Below are positions 24,130-34,700 of a stretch of DNA of 64,000 nt, piece after piece (the first letter of the stretch is position 1; the number at the start of each line of letters is the position of its first letter). A program made the position numbers and the translations under genes. A model generated the notes under the pieces. It was not told where the DNA came from. It saw nothing but the letters and a program-made list of their open reading frames with translations, and did no database searches. Origin of the DNA: Eremophila alpestris peregrina (Eukaryota; Chordata; Aves; Passeriformes; Alaudidae); contig WMCF01000121.1 of assembly GCA_009792885.1 (NCBI GenBank), positions 372,001-436,000 of the forward strand. Direction: 5' to 3'.

Positions 24130-24550
24130 GACAGACATACGCAAAGACACTGCTGCCGGGGCCGCTGCGCAGCACAGCGACAGCCTCTATTTCCTCAGGG
24201 CCCGCTCCGCTCCCTTCCCCAGGCCCGCGACCCGGCCTCTCCAGCGGGGCCCCGTTACCGTGCGCGGCCTCTGCGGGCAGCCAGGCCCCGTGCGCGCCCC
24301 CGCCGCGCCGGCGCGAGCCCGAGAGAGACGGAGCGGGACCGAGCAGGCCCGAGCGGGGCCGAGCGCGGCCGAACGGGTCCGAAAGGACACGAGCGGGCCC
24401 GAGCGTGATTGCCCCGCCCGGCCCTTCGGGAGGGCGGCCGCGCCTGAGACGCTGCGTGTGCCCGGAGGGAATCGCCCGTCGTTCCCTGAGCGCCGCAGTC
24501 GGCGGGGCCGGGTCGATGCGTAGGGTTAAAGGGTAAACAGCCATTTTGTC
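24130..24550 (-). promoter_or_regulatory. CpG island, NUDT12 promoter and 5' UTR
   Basis: An abrupt block of high GC and dense CpG in AT-rich surroundings, 350-760 bases upstream of the NUDT12 start codon. On the minus strand ACAAAATGGCTG at about 24536-24547 resembles a YY1-type start-site element. Donor-like CACG followed by GTAACG (about 24255) and AAG followed by GTAATG (about 24008) could end the non-coding first exon. Long frames across the island look like composition artefacts. Exact start site and exon end are not determined. Confidence 0.7.
24311..24410. repeat. 10-bp GC minisatellite in the CpG island
   Basis: Ten consecutive decamers around GAGCGGGCCC, including GAGCGGGACC, GAGCAGGCCC, GAGCGGGGCC, GAGCGCGGCC and GAACGGGTCC. 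The period is exactly 10 with substitutions only. Confidence 0.85.
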
Positions 24551-24719
24551 CGCCGGGGAGGAAACTCGGTGGTTACAGGGAAACGATCAAATTGAGTTTT
24601 AGCATTGCTTCAGCGCGCTAGCAGAAGGCAAGGGTCGGTGGCATCAGAACGCGGAAGTAGCTGTGAGGGAGGTGGAGCAAGTGAACTGGCAGGGGAGAAG
24701 AGCCGGGCAGTGCGAACGA

Positions 24720-25185
24720 TGTAATCAGCCAGGAGCATGTCCTGCCTAATGTTAGTAAAGTTCCACAAACGCCAGAGGTTTATGTCCAAAAAGAGAAGTC
24801 CTTCAAGTTTTTATCGAATAAAGGGGGAGACCCCACCGGGGCACACGCTCTCGAGATTTTCTCTCTCGATGTTTCTGGGGGCGCAGCCTCAGTTAATCCC
24901 AAGATGCCGGCGGCAGCTTGCCCTCTTCCCCATTTCTGAGGTACTAGGAAGGTACAGCCTTCCTGAACCACCTAACACATATCCTCCCTTGATCCTACTG
25001 TCATTTTACCCCAAAATTCAGAAGTTCAGGCGTGCGCAGACCCTTGTCCCTCTCAGGAAACAAGCTGTCTGCGCTCTGCAACAAACCTGCTGCCCCAACT
25101 TAGTGGAGACATTAAGAGCCATTTCGAAGATGTTAACAATCATACCTTCACCCTTTCAAATTGTTCGTAAAGACGTTAGCTTTCA
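24720..25185. mobile_element. Possible LTR remnant next to the NUDT12 promoter
   Basis: A GC-richer block with AATAAA at 24817, followed by GGGGGAGACCCCACCGGGG and a CTCTCGAGATTTTCTCTCTC stretch. This resembles the R/U5 part of a retroviral LTR. It also contains a 150-codon frame without recognisable domains. No clear TG...CA ends or target duplication were found, so it may instead be promoter-flanking sequence. Confidence 0.3.
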
Positions 25186-25278
25186 CTAAGAAAAACACAG
25201 GAAAATCGAGACTATACTAGTCCTTTAGAAACGAACAGGGAACTGTTGTCCTAGTGCCTTTGCACTTGCAGAGCGCTA

Positions 25279-25335
25279 AAAAAAACCCAAAAAACCAAAC
25301 CAAACCAAACCAAACAAACAAACAAAAAAACCCCT
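25279..25335 (+). repeat. CAAAC-type simple repeat
   Basis: Low-complexity run of AAACC and CAAA units, visible as repeated AAACC followed by AAACA. Confidence 0.8.
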
Positions 25336-25763
25336 CATATAGCTTTTGAAGGAGCAAAAGAAAAGTTATGTACTATACAGGATAATCCTGCAAAAGAGAT
25401 TGCAGTTATTCCAATTTCCTAAAGTTGGAATGCCAAGGTTAAGCTAAATCCAGTTCTTCCACAGGTATTACATGACTGGTTTTCCCACTTGGATTTGTGT
25501 TAAACGTGAATAACTAGCTCATATGAATATTTGCTTAAATGTTTTATTTGAAACCCTCACCATTGTATTCAAGTAGTAAAAATGATTCGTCATCAGCTTG
25601 CTTTTAAATGTGGCTCTCAGAAGCTCCATCAAGTTTTGTTTTAGCAATAGAGCTCTAGCTTGAGATACCTACATATATAAAAATATGTATATATAGCGGT
25701 ATATGTATATATCTCTGTAACCTATTACTCAAAAGCAGTGTCATTTTCGATTCAAGAGTATTG

Positions 25764-25837
25764 CAGAAGTTTAGTAATGTATGAACAGGAATAAATAATA
25801 CAGAAGTTTAGTAATGTATGAACAGGAATAAATAATA
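25764..25837 (+). repeat. Perfect 37-bp tandem duplication
   Basis: The 37-bp unit starting CAGAAGTTTAGTAATG and ending AATAAATAATA occurs twice head to tail with no mismatch, suggesting a recent duplication. No function is apparent. Confidence 0.95.
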
Positions 25838-28760
25838 CAAGGAAGCAGGTTTTATGTCCTGTTGATGGGAGGATACACTCTCCGTGTCCTGACATGTCAG
25901 CAGTTCCCAAGGTCCATGATGTTAAGTACTTCTGGTGGAATCTGTGCCATTTCCAGCGCATCCTTGCAAAAGCAACTTAGTACCCCTTGTTTATAATACC
26001 AGTAACTATAATAAATTGAATGTGACTTTAAAATTGTAACATAGCAACTTGTGAGTTTGAAAATATTTTGTTTCTACTAACAGATATAGTTACTTTGCTG
26101 GACAAAAGGTTACAAATTCTTGCAGCTCTTCAGTAGTGGGGAGCATGGCTGTAAAGGTGTCTTTGCAAGGCTTCAGGAGTCTGGGACTGTCAATGTGAGA
26201 ATGGAAATGAATGCAGCATCACTAACTTACTCTGATCCTGAAAGAGGCTCTGGTGGCTCCGTGTTGATAGTGACTAATGATAGTCTTTTCAAAATGCTTG
26301 CTGATTGCTGTGGACAGCAGTCAGGGAGTAATATCTGAATGCCCTAATGCCCTAATGCATTTGGTGCTGCAGCCTCTAGAAAAAAAAATTGCATGTGTTC
26401 TAAAGAATGTACCTAAGTGCCATTGGGAGCACTGCAGTGATTGGGCAAAATAAGTGTTGGAGTGCCTGCAAGAAGTGAGATGACTGTGCTTCTGTCTGGT
26501 CTGAATTATCTTCTAAATCTCTTTATTTGAATTAATACATTGTGCTGAGGTGGATGTCTGAAAAAGACCCCAATAGCTCTCATTTAGGTTTAGTAGTTTG
26601 GATTTAGTAAAAATAATGCAAAATCCCATTTTTTAATTTGTATTATCTATATTAGTTAGAGTGAGAATCTGGGTTGTTTTCATTTTGTTGTTGGGGCTAG
26701 GTTACACACAAGAATTATCTATTTTTAATGCTTTTCCGCAAAACAGTAACATTATGACAGAAGCTTTGTTAGTTCTTCATTTGGGCTTCATTCTCAGCCT
26801 CTCAATTCCACCCATGTTTCATGAAGGCTGTTTTTCAGAGTTGATGTGCTGGGTAAAGTTTAAAAGAAACTCTGATTTTAAGTTGTTGAACTTAAGTTTT
26901 AAGTTCAGTGGCAGTGAAAAAAGCAAGACACTGGATGTGTGAAAGGAATGTGTAACCAAATAGTTTAAGTACATTGTGATTAGTGTATTATTTTGCACTT
27001 CTCAGTTTCAAAGTAAAATTTTGGTGCATATGCGACTTGTCTAGAGTTAAAGTTGTTATAGGGGAAGCAGAACTCAGTATTACCTGGCACTTCAACCTTC
27101 TTAATATCATCCATTGGAGTTGTAAACAAGGACTTTGGGACAATGCAACAACTAGAGTCTTTGCTAAGTATCTCCCTGATTAAGTTTCAAGCAGTCCTTC
27201 CTGGGAAACAACTGGGCAAATGCTAAAGGGCCTGATCCAAAGCATCCATTGATGTAAATATGAGTTTCTTGGTATTGAAGAGATGGAATCCTTTTGATGA
27301 GAATTTTTACTTTCTTGCAGGAAAGAGCTGTAACAAAGTTGTATGACAGTATTTATTATGAAAAAATCCATTTGCATTTATCAATTACTTTCGGTTAAAA
27401 ACCCCCAAATACTGTTTTTAATACTAGCTCTGGACCTCAACAGTCTAGAGAATAGGGAGAATAGGATTTCTTTCAACTCAAAATGCTTTCAGTCAGCTGA
27501 ACAGGAAGTTTCTTTTGGCTGTGGAATGTGCTGCTATACATACTGTGTCTGACAAGAAAAAAGGTGTGTAGCAGAACCAATCTGCTCAGAATGTGTTCCT
27601 GAAAAGTCAATGATTGTCATATGATGGTTATGAAACAAATTTTCCCTGAGCAACTGATGTGAGGGTGGGAGGTGATGAATGCTGAAACTTAATAAATGTG
27701 CCTGAGTAAAATTTGTGGGGACAATATGCACAATATAGAGAGCTGGAAGGCAGAAGCACAAACAGCTTTACTTTTTCAGCAAGTGACTTTTCAGAAGGGG
27801 CCAATGCTATGAAAGGTCCCAGCTGCTTCCTCTGTGAGATTGAATGCCTGACCACGGCTCCATTTTCCCATCCTGCGCCTTGCTTAACTTGTGTAGTCTT
27901 GATTCATGGGGGAAGGATGAAGGCACTAGCTGTTCAGTGACCTAGCCCAAAGTGCACAAATGAGGAGTTTTTCTAGAGTAGCAATCTGCTGGAGTCTCCA
28001 AAAACTAAAAAATTGTGAAGGCTACAGGAAAATAGTGTGTCTAGAGTGGGGATGAGGCAAGATTATTATAGTATGGTAAGATTATTATATGTGCTTTGTG
28101 ACTGATGAAGATTTTCTAGTTGTTCTCCAAATTATTCTTGGGTTTTCAGTTTTTCCTCTATTCTAATTTGGTTCCATTTGTTAGGCACTTGTGTTTAATT
28201 GATCACTTATGAATTCTAAAGCATGGCTCCCTGAGATCTAGACAGGTTAATTTAGTTTCTCAAATTTCTCAGGTGATGGCTGAGTTGGTATTTGAATTGT
28301 TTAATAAGGGTTGATTAATAAGAATGGTTTCAATAATCTCTCAGTGTCTGCCTTGCAAGTACTTCCTCATGATCAATGAAGTCGTATTTGCAGCATATTT
28401 GAGTTGAAATACCTGTTAATCTTTCTGTTCTGTAGACTTTCTGAGGCCCAGAGTTGGCATTAAAAATATCTGATAACATTCTTTTTTTTCAAACTGAAAT
28501 TATATGATACCTGCAAATCTTTTCTTTTTGTTTTAATTATAAGTATCATCATGCAGCTTGTTTCAAGTTCAAATGATGACTTCTCTTATATTAAAGTGTA
28601 TTTTAAAACTAGGAAACTAGTTTTGCTTGTTTTGGGAAAAATTAGAGACTTCCAATATATCTGTGGGAAATGGTGGAATCAATACAGGCATGAAGATTTA
28701 GATCTTCAAAGCCCTGATTCATAAAACGGTTCCTTTTCTGGATTAGTTCTTCGTTTTGAT
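25838..28760. other. Intergenic stretch, no gene seen
   Basis: Only short unrelated frames. One ancient repeat fragment is annotated at 27226-27290. Near 28708 AAAGCCCTGATTCA resembles another old amniote repeat but is too short to call. Confidence 0.4.
27226..27290. mobile_element. Ancient palindromic MITE-like fragment
   Basis: Begins GGGCCTGATCCAAAGC, followed by CCATTGATGTAAATATGAGT. This matches one arm of a palindromic repeat widespread in turtles and crocodilians, whose other arm would end GCTTTGGATCAGGCCC. Only one arm remains. Confidence 0.45.
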
Positions 28761-29720
28761 ATTAACCTTCTATCTCTGTGACCTGTGGTCCTGCTCAAGC
28801 TACCAGTGTTGAGCTTGCTCACTCACATCAGTGCCACCCAGCAACTGTTTTGGAAACAAGCACTGTTCCTGCCTGTAACAGGAGAGGCAGACCCCTTCTT
28901 GTTCTGTAGCTTGTGCTGGGATCCTCCTCCTCACTCCAGTCAGGGACACCCACATTCCCAGGTTTATCCAGTGGCTGGTGCCCCATTCCATTCAAACACA
29001 GGCACATGCAGGTCCTCCCAGGTACCCGGCCCTGAGTTCTTGCAGCATGCACACGGCATGGGGCAATGCAAGGAATTATGTGGAGAGGAAGATAAGAGAA
29101 TTTTTATTAAGAAGATGGATGGAGATGAGACAGACTGTGGCCATCAGGGGCAGGACTAAGCTGGATGAATGGCTGAGTCCTGAGTGGCACTATTTTATAG
29201 TGAACCCCTTTATAAACTTTTTATCTGTCTTACCTCTGTTCCTCCTTGGTCTTCCTTCACCTGCTTGTCCCTCCACAACTCTACTGATTCCCTCACTCCA
29301 CATGGTTCATGGCCCCTGGTTTTGCAGAATGACTAGCTGAAAACTCCAGGTGAGTTTTCATCAAAGTGGTGGCTGTAGTTGCATGATAGCTCAGCGGCTA
29401 TTGTGACAAGGTTAGTTTACTGTCAGTGTTGACACATTTGCTTAGTCAGGTGTGTGTCAGAATACTTTGCTTCCTGGCACTGTTCCTTTGATTTGCCAAC
29501 TGACAAAGTTCCCAATCAGGATAACCTTGCTGGAATAAACATTCCTGTGACCTCACATGTCTCCTCATCAATTTGTGTGGCTGACCAGATGTGGTTGTCA
29601 TCACCACCTTCCTTATCACTTGGTGCTCAGGTTTGTGTCCTTGTATGTTCCTGCGCATGGCTTCCTCTTTTTCTCATTTGCTGCACTGAAAAAGGTCCTT
29701 GACCAGATATCCTTAAAAAT
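28760..29720 (-). mobile_element. Possible ERV LTR, minus orientation
   Basis: On the minus strand a TATA box (TATAAAATA, 29191-29199) lies about 85 bases upstream of an AATAAA (29103-29108), with GC-richer flanks. This is LTR-like spacing. The termini are not defined. The overlapping 124- and 120-codon frames have no recognised domain. Confidence 0.35.
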
Positions 29721-30697
29721 ACTGACACTCATTTCCACATAGCCTTAACTGTAGTCATGGTGAAACATCTTGCCAGCTTAAACTATTTGCCCATCTTTTG
29801 GATCTGCTTATGTCTGCAGTCTTGATTCTTATGACAGATTTCCTGCTCATTTTGTGCTGCTTTCTATTTCTTGCTATTTATCTTACACAACTTCCATAAT
29901 TTTGTCCCACCCAATCACAATTACGTCTCTAATATAGTTACTCCAATTGCTATATCCAGGCTGCTGTTGTTCAGTTGTCATTTCCTATTCTTCTATTTTT
30001 ATCAACATAGTTTGGCATGCTTTTGGGCTGGTGTTTGCTCAATTTTTAAAGTCCAAGATGTCTATGACTTCTTTGGCCAGTGATAAAAACGTATCTCATG
30101 GTATTAAAGATTGCAAGAGTTCTTCCTTAGAACTGCTTTCAGTAATTTGCAGAATTCTTTTGAGGTGGCATTCACAGTTATTATCAGTCAATGATCTTTT
30201 CTAGAAAGGGTTTTAAAAAAATAGGTTTTTTTCAAAATCATTGATTTCTAGCATCTGCAGCGTTCTATAGCAAGGAACTCCACGGCTTAACTGAAAGTTG
30301 TTTGGAAAAAAGATCATACTTTTCCTGCTGGTTTTGTTTTGAACCTGCCATCTTGTATGTTCTTTTGGTTCTTACTGTATTGGAATAGAGTGAGCAGTCA
30401 TTTTTCACGTATTTCATGTCACTTGAAGTACAACTCTCATTTTCTCCTGTCTTTCCTCCAAAAGAAACAGTTGAACCTAATTTTTGCTATCACCATATGA
30501 CTGCTTATTGTACTCTTTTCTTAACACATGTAATTTATATTCCCATACTACCTTAATGTTGCAAATGTCCTTGTTCTATCAGCCCAGTCTCTCTGCTATC
30601 TCTCTACACTTCCATGTCAGTATAGGGGCAGTCATATAGCTAAGGGGTTCTTTATAGTCAGCATAGTGGGAAGAAGAAAGAATTCCCAGAAAAAGTA
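29721..30697. other. Intergenic, nothing recognised
   Basis: AT-rich with short frames only. Confidence 0.4.
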
Positions 30698-31716
30698 TGT
30701 GGTGGGTTGACTTTGCCTGAATGCCAGATGCCCACCAAACTCATTCTGTCACTCTCCTCATCAGCTGGACAGAGGAGACAATACACAATGAGAGGCTTCA
30801 TGGGGTGAGATAATGACAGGTACAGATCACTCCCTGGTTACTGGGTCATGGATAAAACAAACTTGGGGAAATTAATTTAATTTATTCCCAATCTAATGAG
30901 AGTAGGATAATGAGAAGCAAACACAAATCTGAAAAATAGCTTTCTCCCATCTCCCCCTGCTTAATTTTTTAACTTCATTCTGACACTCTACTCCTGTCCC
31001 TAGCAGTGCAAGTGAGACAGGAATAGGAGTTACGGTCTTTCCTGCTGCATCTTCCTCAGAGTATGAAGTCTTTCCCCTGCTTCGTGCACTTCTGCCATAT
31101 GAGTCCTTCCCACAAGCTGCTTATCATGGACTGCTTCAGCATGGCTCCCTTCCATGGTCTGCAGTCCTTCAGGAATGCTGTGCTGCAGCCTGGGTCCCCT
31201 TTGGGGTCGCAAGTCCTGCCCACAAACCTGCTCCACCCTGAGCCAGAGGTCCTGCTAGGTCCTGCTGGTCCTGCTGGTCTTCCCACAGGGTCATAGCCTC
31301 ATTCAGACATCCACCTGCCCTGGCATAGGGTCATCCTTGGGCTGCAGGTGTATCTGTGCTCCCCCATGGCCCACCATGGGCTGCACCTTGGACTGCAGAT
31401 GGAATCCAGCTCCAGTGCCTGGAGAATCTCCTACCTCTACTTCTCCACTGACCAGGGTATCTGCAGAGCTGCTTCTCTCACATATGCTTAGTCCTCTCTC
31501 TGGCTGCAATTGCTTTGGTGCAGTAACTTTTCACCTTCTTAAATCAGGTGTCCCAGAGGCAGTGTCACTGATGCACTCATCCTTGGCCAGTGGTGGGTCT
31601 ATCTTGGAGCTGGCTGGCACCAAGTTTCTTACAGAAACTATTATAGACTACTTTCTAATAAAAACCACCCCTGTAGCCCCCCTGCTATGAAAATCTTGCT
31701 GTGGAAATCCACTGCA
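30698..31716 (-). mobile_element. ERVL-type solo LTR, about 1.02 kb
   Basis: Read on the plus strand it opens TGTGGTGGGTTGACTTTGCC. It then has TGCCCACCAAAC, GGGGAAATTAATTTAATTTA, repeated CATGG...CTGCAG blocks, TCTCTCACATATGCTTAG, GTGCAGTAACTTTTCACC and GTAGCCCCCCTGCTATGA. This order matches a common avian ERVL LTR in reverse. In sense orientation AATAAA is at 30886-30881. No matching target duplication was found and no internal region is attached. Confidence 0.85.
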
Positions 31717-34700
31717 GAGCAGAAGCAATTCCTCAGTTTGAATCTTCACATCTGCCCCAAAAGTTGGTCAGTGCTTTTTGTCCCACAGTCTGCTTTCTTC
31801 ATTTTAGTACTTTAGTGATGAACTTTTTTCCTGGAATTCAGCCTTCAAGACCAGGCACTGGAAAGGAATGGTTTTATTCCAACGCAATATTCTGAGCAGC
31901 AATATAAGGCAACCATCATGACAGCATGGCTTACTTCCTACCCCTGAAAACTTAGTAGTAGATTTAGGATGGTGTTATATGCTTAAACAGATAAACATAT
32001 AATTAAATAAATTTATAAACTCCTCCACAAACATACATCTCATCTCTTTCTCTCTCTCTCTATATATATATACAAACTTAAAAAAACTAAAGTTTATATA
32101 TGTGCCAAGTTTGAATTGCAGAAATAAAATTATTCTTTAATTTGTTTGCACTTTTGTCTGTAGAGAAATCTAGGCTAGTTCTAAAGAGAGTTGCAAAGGA
32201 AATGTAATAATCTGTCTTTCATTGTTTAATAGTCCCCTCTAATTAAATTCACAGTATTGAATTGCTTGCATAGAGCTGAAGGCCTAACTTAAATAATGAA
32301 ATCCCACGAGAACGAACTAGGTCTATTTTCTAAAGAATAAAACTTATTTAACATCTCCTGAATTTCTGTGCTATGTTTGTTGGCTTAAAGACTAAACTAC
32401 ATGATTTAATAAATTTTTAATTACATTATTTAGTCTTTAATTTTTTATTATGTGAAAACATCTTAAGAAACACATACAGAATCCTAAACAAACACTTCCA
32501 AAAAGCAGGCAGAAAATCTTGCTTCTTTAGTGTGATTATTCTGTGAATTTAAGACAGCATGAGAAGAAGACAGTTATGAATCAGCTGCCAACAGAAACGA
32601 AAACAATGAGTGGTGTTTAAAATGGTTAAAAAAATCAATGTTGTTTGTATATATTTCTTACAGATAAGGTGAGATTAGCTGTACAAAGTCAGTGGTTTAT
32701 AGTAGTTGGAGCAAGAAACAAAATTAAGATGAACGGCAGGTGGCAGTGCTGTCAAGAGCAGCGGTTCTGATGAGCGTAATCGGCTAGTGTTGGTGTACTG
32801 TCAGCTCTTCTGCTAGGGGTAAGTTAAATACCACAAAATCAACGATGGCTTGTGCTTTTGGGGTAAACAATAATGAGATATTAGCCAAATTGGAACAAGT
32901 CTCTTGTTCCAAGGGGTTTCTCCTGCTGCAAATGTGAAATTACTTTCATATGAAAGGTTGTATTTTGTTCTTTAAAATGACAAGCTTATTCTGTGCTTTC
33001 TTCTGGATGGAATTGTGAGTTATTATATCTATAATTTTTATATAAGTTTATATAAGAATAAATACAGAAAATAAAAGCTGATAAAATAAGTTTGGTTGTA
33101 AAATTTCAGACATGCAAACATCTCAGTCCATAGTTCTGCTGCCTTTATTACTTACCTGTAATATCTTTGCTAACGCAATGGTCTTTGTCAAAGCTGATGA
33201 ATCTGTTTATATTTTAGAGAGCATTTAAAAAAATATTACTGAAACTGTTTATACCATATTTTAGCATCCTCTCATATGATTGTGCTAAATTACAGTTATG
33301 CATTTTGGTACAGAACAAATTGCCAAGCTTATTAATTTTTTACTTAATTGACCTTCAGTGCAATTTACTGTTATTTGTGACAGTTTAACCTTCTGCCAAT
33401 GGTTAGCATCTTTCAAGGAGCTGTGCAGCCAAATATTGCATCGCTAAGGTTCAATGTGCTTGTGCTTCCTCTACTGATAAGGCTAAAAATCATTCCAGCA
33501 ATAGTGAATGCCAGGATCCCATGTGCAGAGAGCAAGAGACCAGTTACTGCTGATGACTGTCCCCAAGGACACTTCTCAAGCACTGTTGAGAGGTTCCTCT
33601 CCAAGTCTCCTTACTGTTGGTGATGTGCACTCACTGTTGCTTCTTAGAAGAGAAATTGCTAAAAAAAAAAACAAACCAACAATCAAAGGTAATCCAAATG
33701 GGGGTTAGAATGCTATCTTTAGGACTACTGGCCCTTTTATGAGATCAGTGCAGTCTATGGATGTTAACACAAACATTTTTTTGAGTGTAGTATAATTGTA
33801 AAAAGGGATTTGGGTCATGTTGTTTTTGATATGTCTAATCATGACTTCCCAACGCTTTCAACTCTATGGACCAAGACCTGCCTTAATTACACTTTACCTG
33901 GTAAGAGGAAGAAGACTGAAGAAATTCAGAAGAAAGATGTAATACAAAAACATTGTGTCTAAAATGTGTTCTCTCAGGATTTTCGTAGGGTGTCAACTGA
34001 TCCTTAATATTCTACTTTGAATTCAAATTGTCAAAGTTTTCAATAGATGACAGATTAATATGGTTAGCATTAGGAGTTTAAGGGGCTCTAGTAGTTGCAT
34101 AATTTAGGGAAGAAGAAACAAGAATTTAATCAAGTGTGTTATAGATGATCAGTTTTTCAGTAAAATTTTACCCACAGGAATATAGGGCTTTATCAACTCT
34201 GATTTTAGTAATCTAGGTATTAAAGAACAGCTCTTTTCAAATCACTGCAAAGAATTGATTTGTGCATATTTCAGGCAAGGCTGCTTCCTTTGGATTTTTG
34301 GTGCTGAATTTGCATTGCCGTTAAACCACCTTTTCCATAGAATAAATCTATACCGGCTTCTTCCCTGAGTTGAAACTGCATTTAAAAGTCAGAAATATAA
34401 GTTAAAAATATAAAAATGTTTTAAAAATATTTTTTAATAAAAAGATTCTGAGATACTGTTTTCTTACATGAAATATAGCAAGTGAGAAGGCAGGGTGCTC
34501 TGTGCTTTGAGTTAGGCTATTTCAGTTGTTTTGAGTAAATAGCTGAAGAAAAATTGATGTTTTCTTTAAGGAATTTCAAGGATTTCACAGAAATACTAAA
34601 TTAATTTTACTAATTTCTTTAGTGTGTTTTTCACCAGGGGGAGAATCTACTTATACTGCTTGCTAGGTATTCCTGAGCTTTTAAAATAACTGACTCTTTA

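Noticed and set aside
24104..24544. 146-codon minus-strand frame in the CpG island
   Set aside because: Arg/Gly/Pro/Ala-rich translation is what a GC-rich, stop-poor island gives in any frame; overlapping frames on both strands are equally open.
24737..25189. 150-codon plus-strand frame
   Set aside because: No domain, sits in an LTR-like block, and no splice or promoter context supports a gene.
28785..29340. Frames of 124 and 120 codons
   Set aside because: Overlap in different frames of the same GC-richer stretch, no domains, better explained as LTR-like sequence.
31030..31690. Overlapping frames of 68-117 codons on both strands
   Set aside because: They fall inside the ERVL-type LTR, whose GC-rich repeats lack stops; LTRs of this type do not encode proteins.
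33399..33623. Possible conserved or coding island
   Set aside because: A 74-codon frame with no recognised family and overlapping open frames on the other strand; no independent support.
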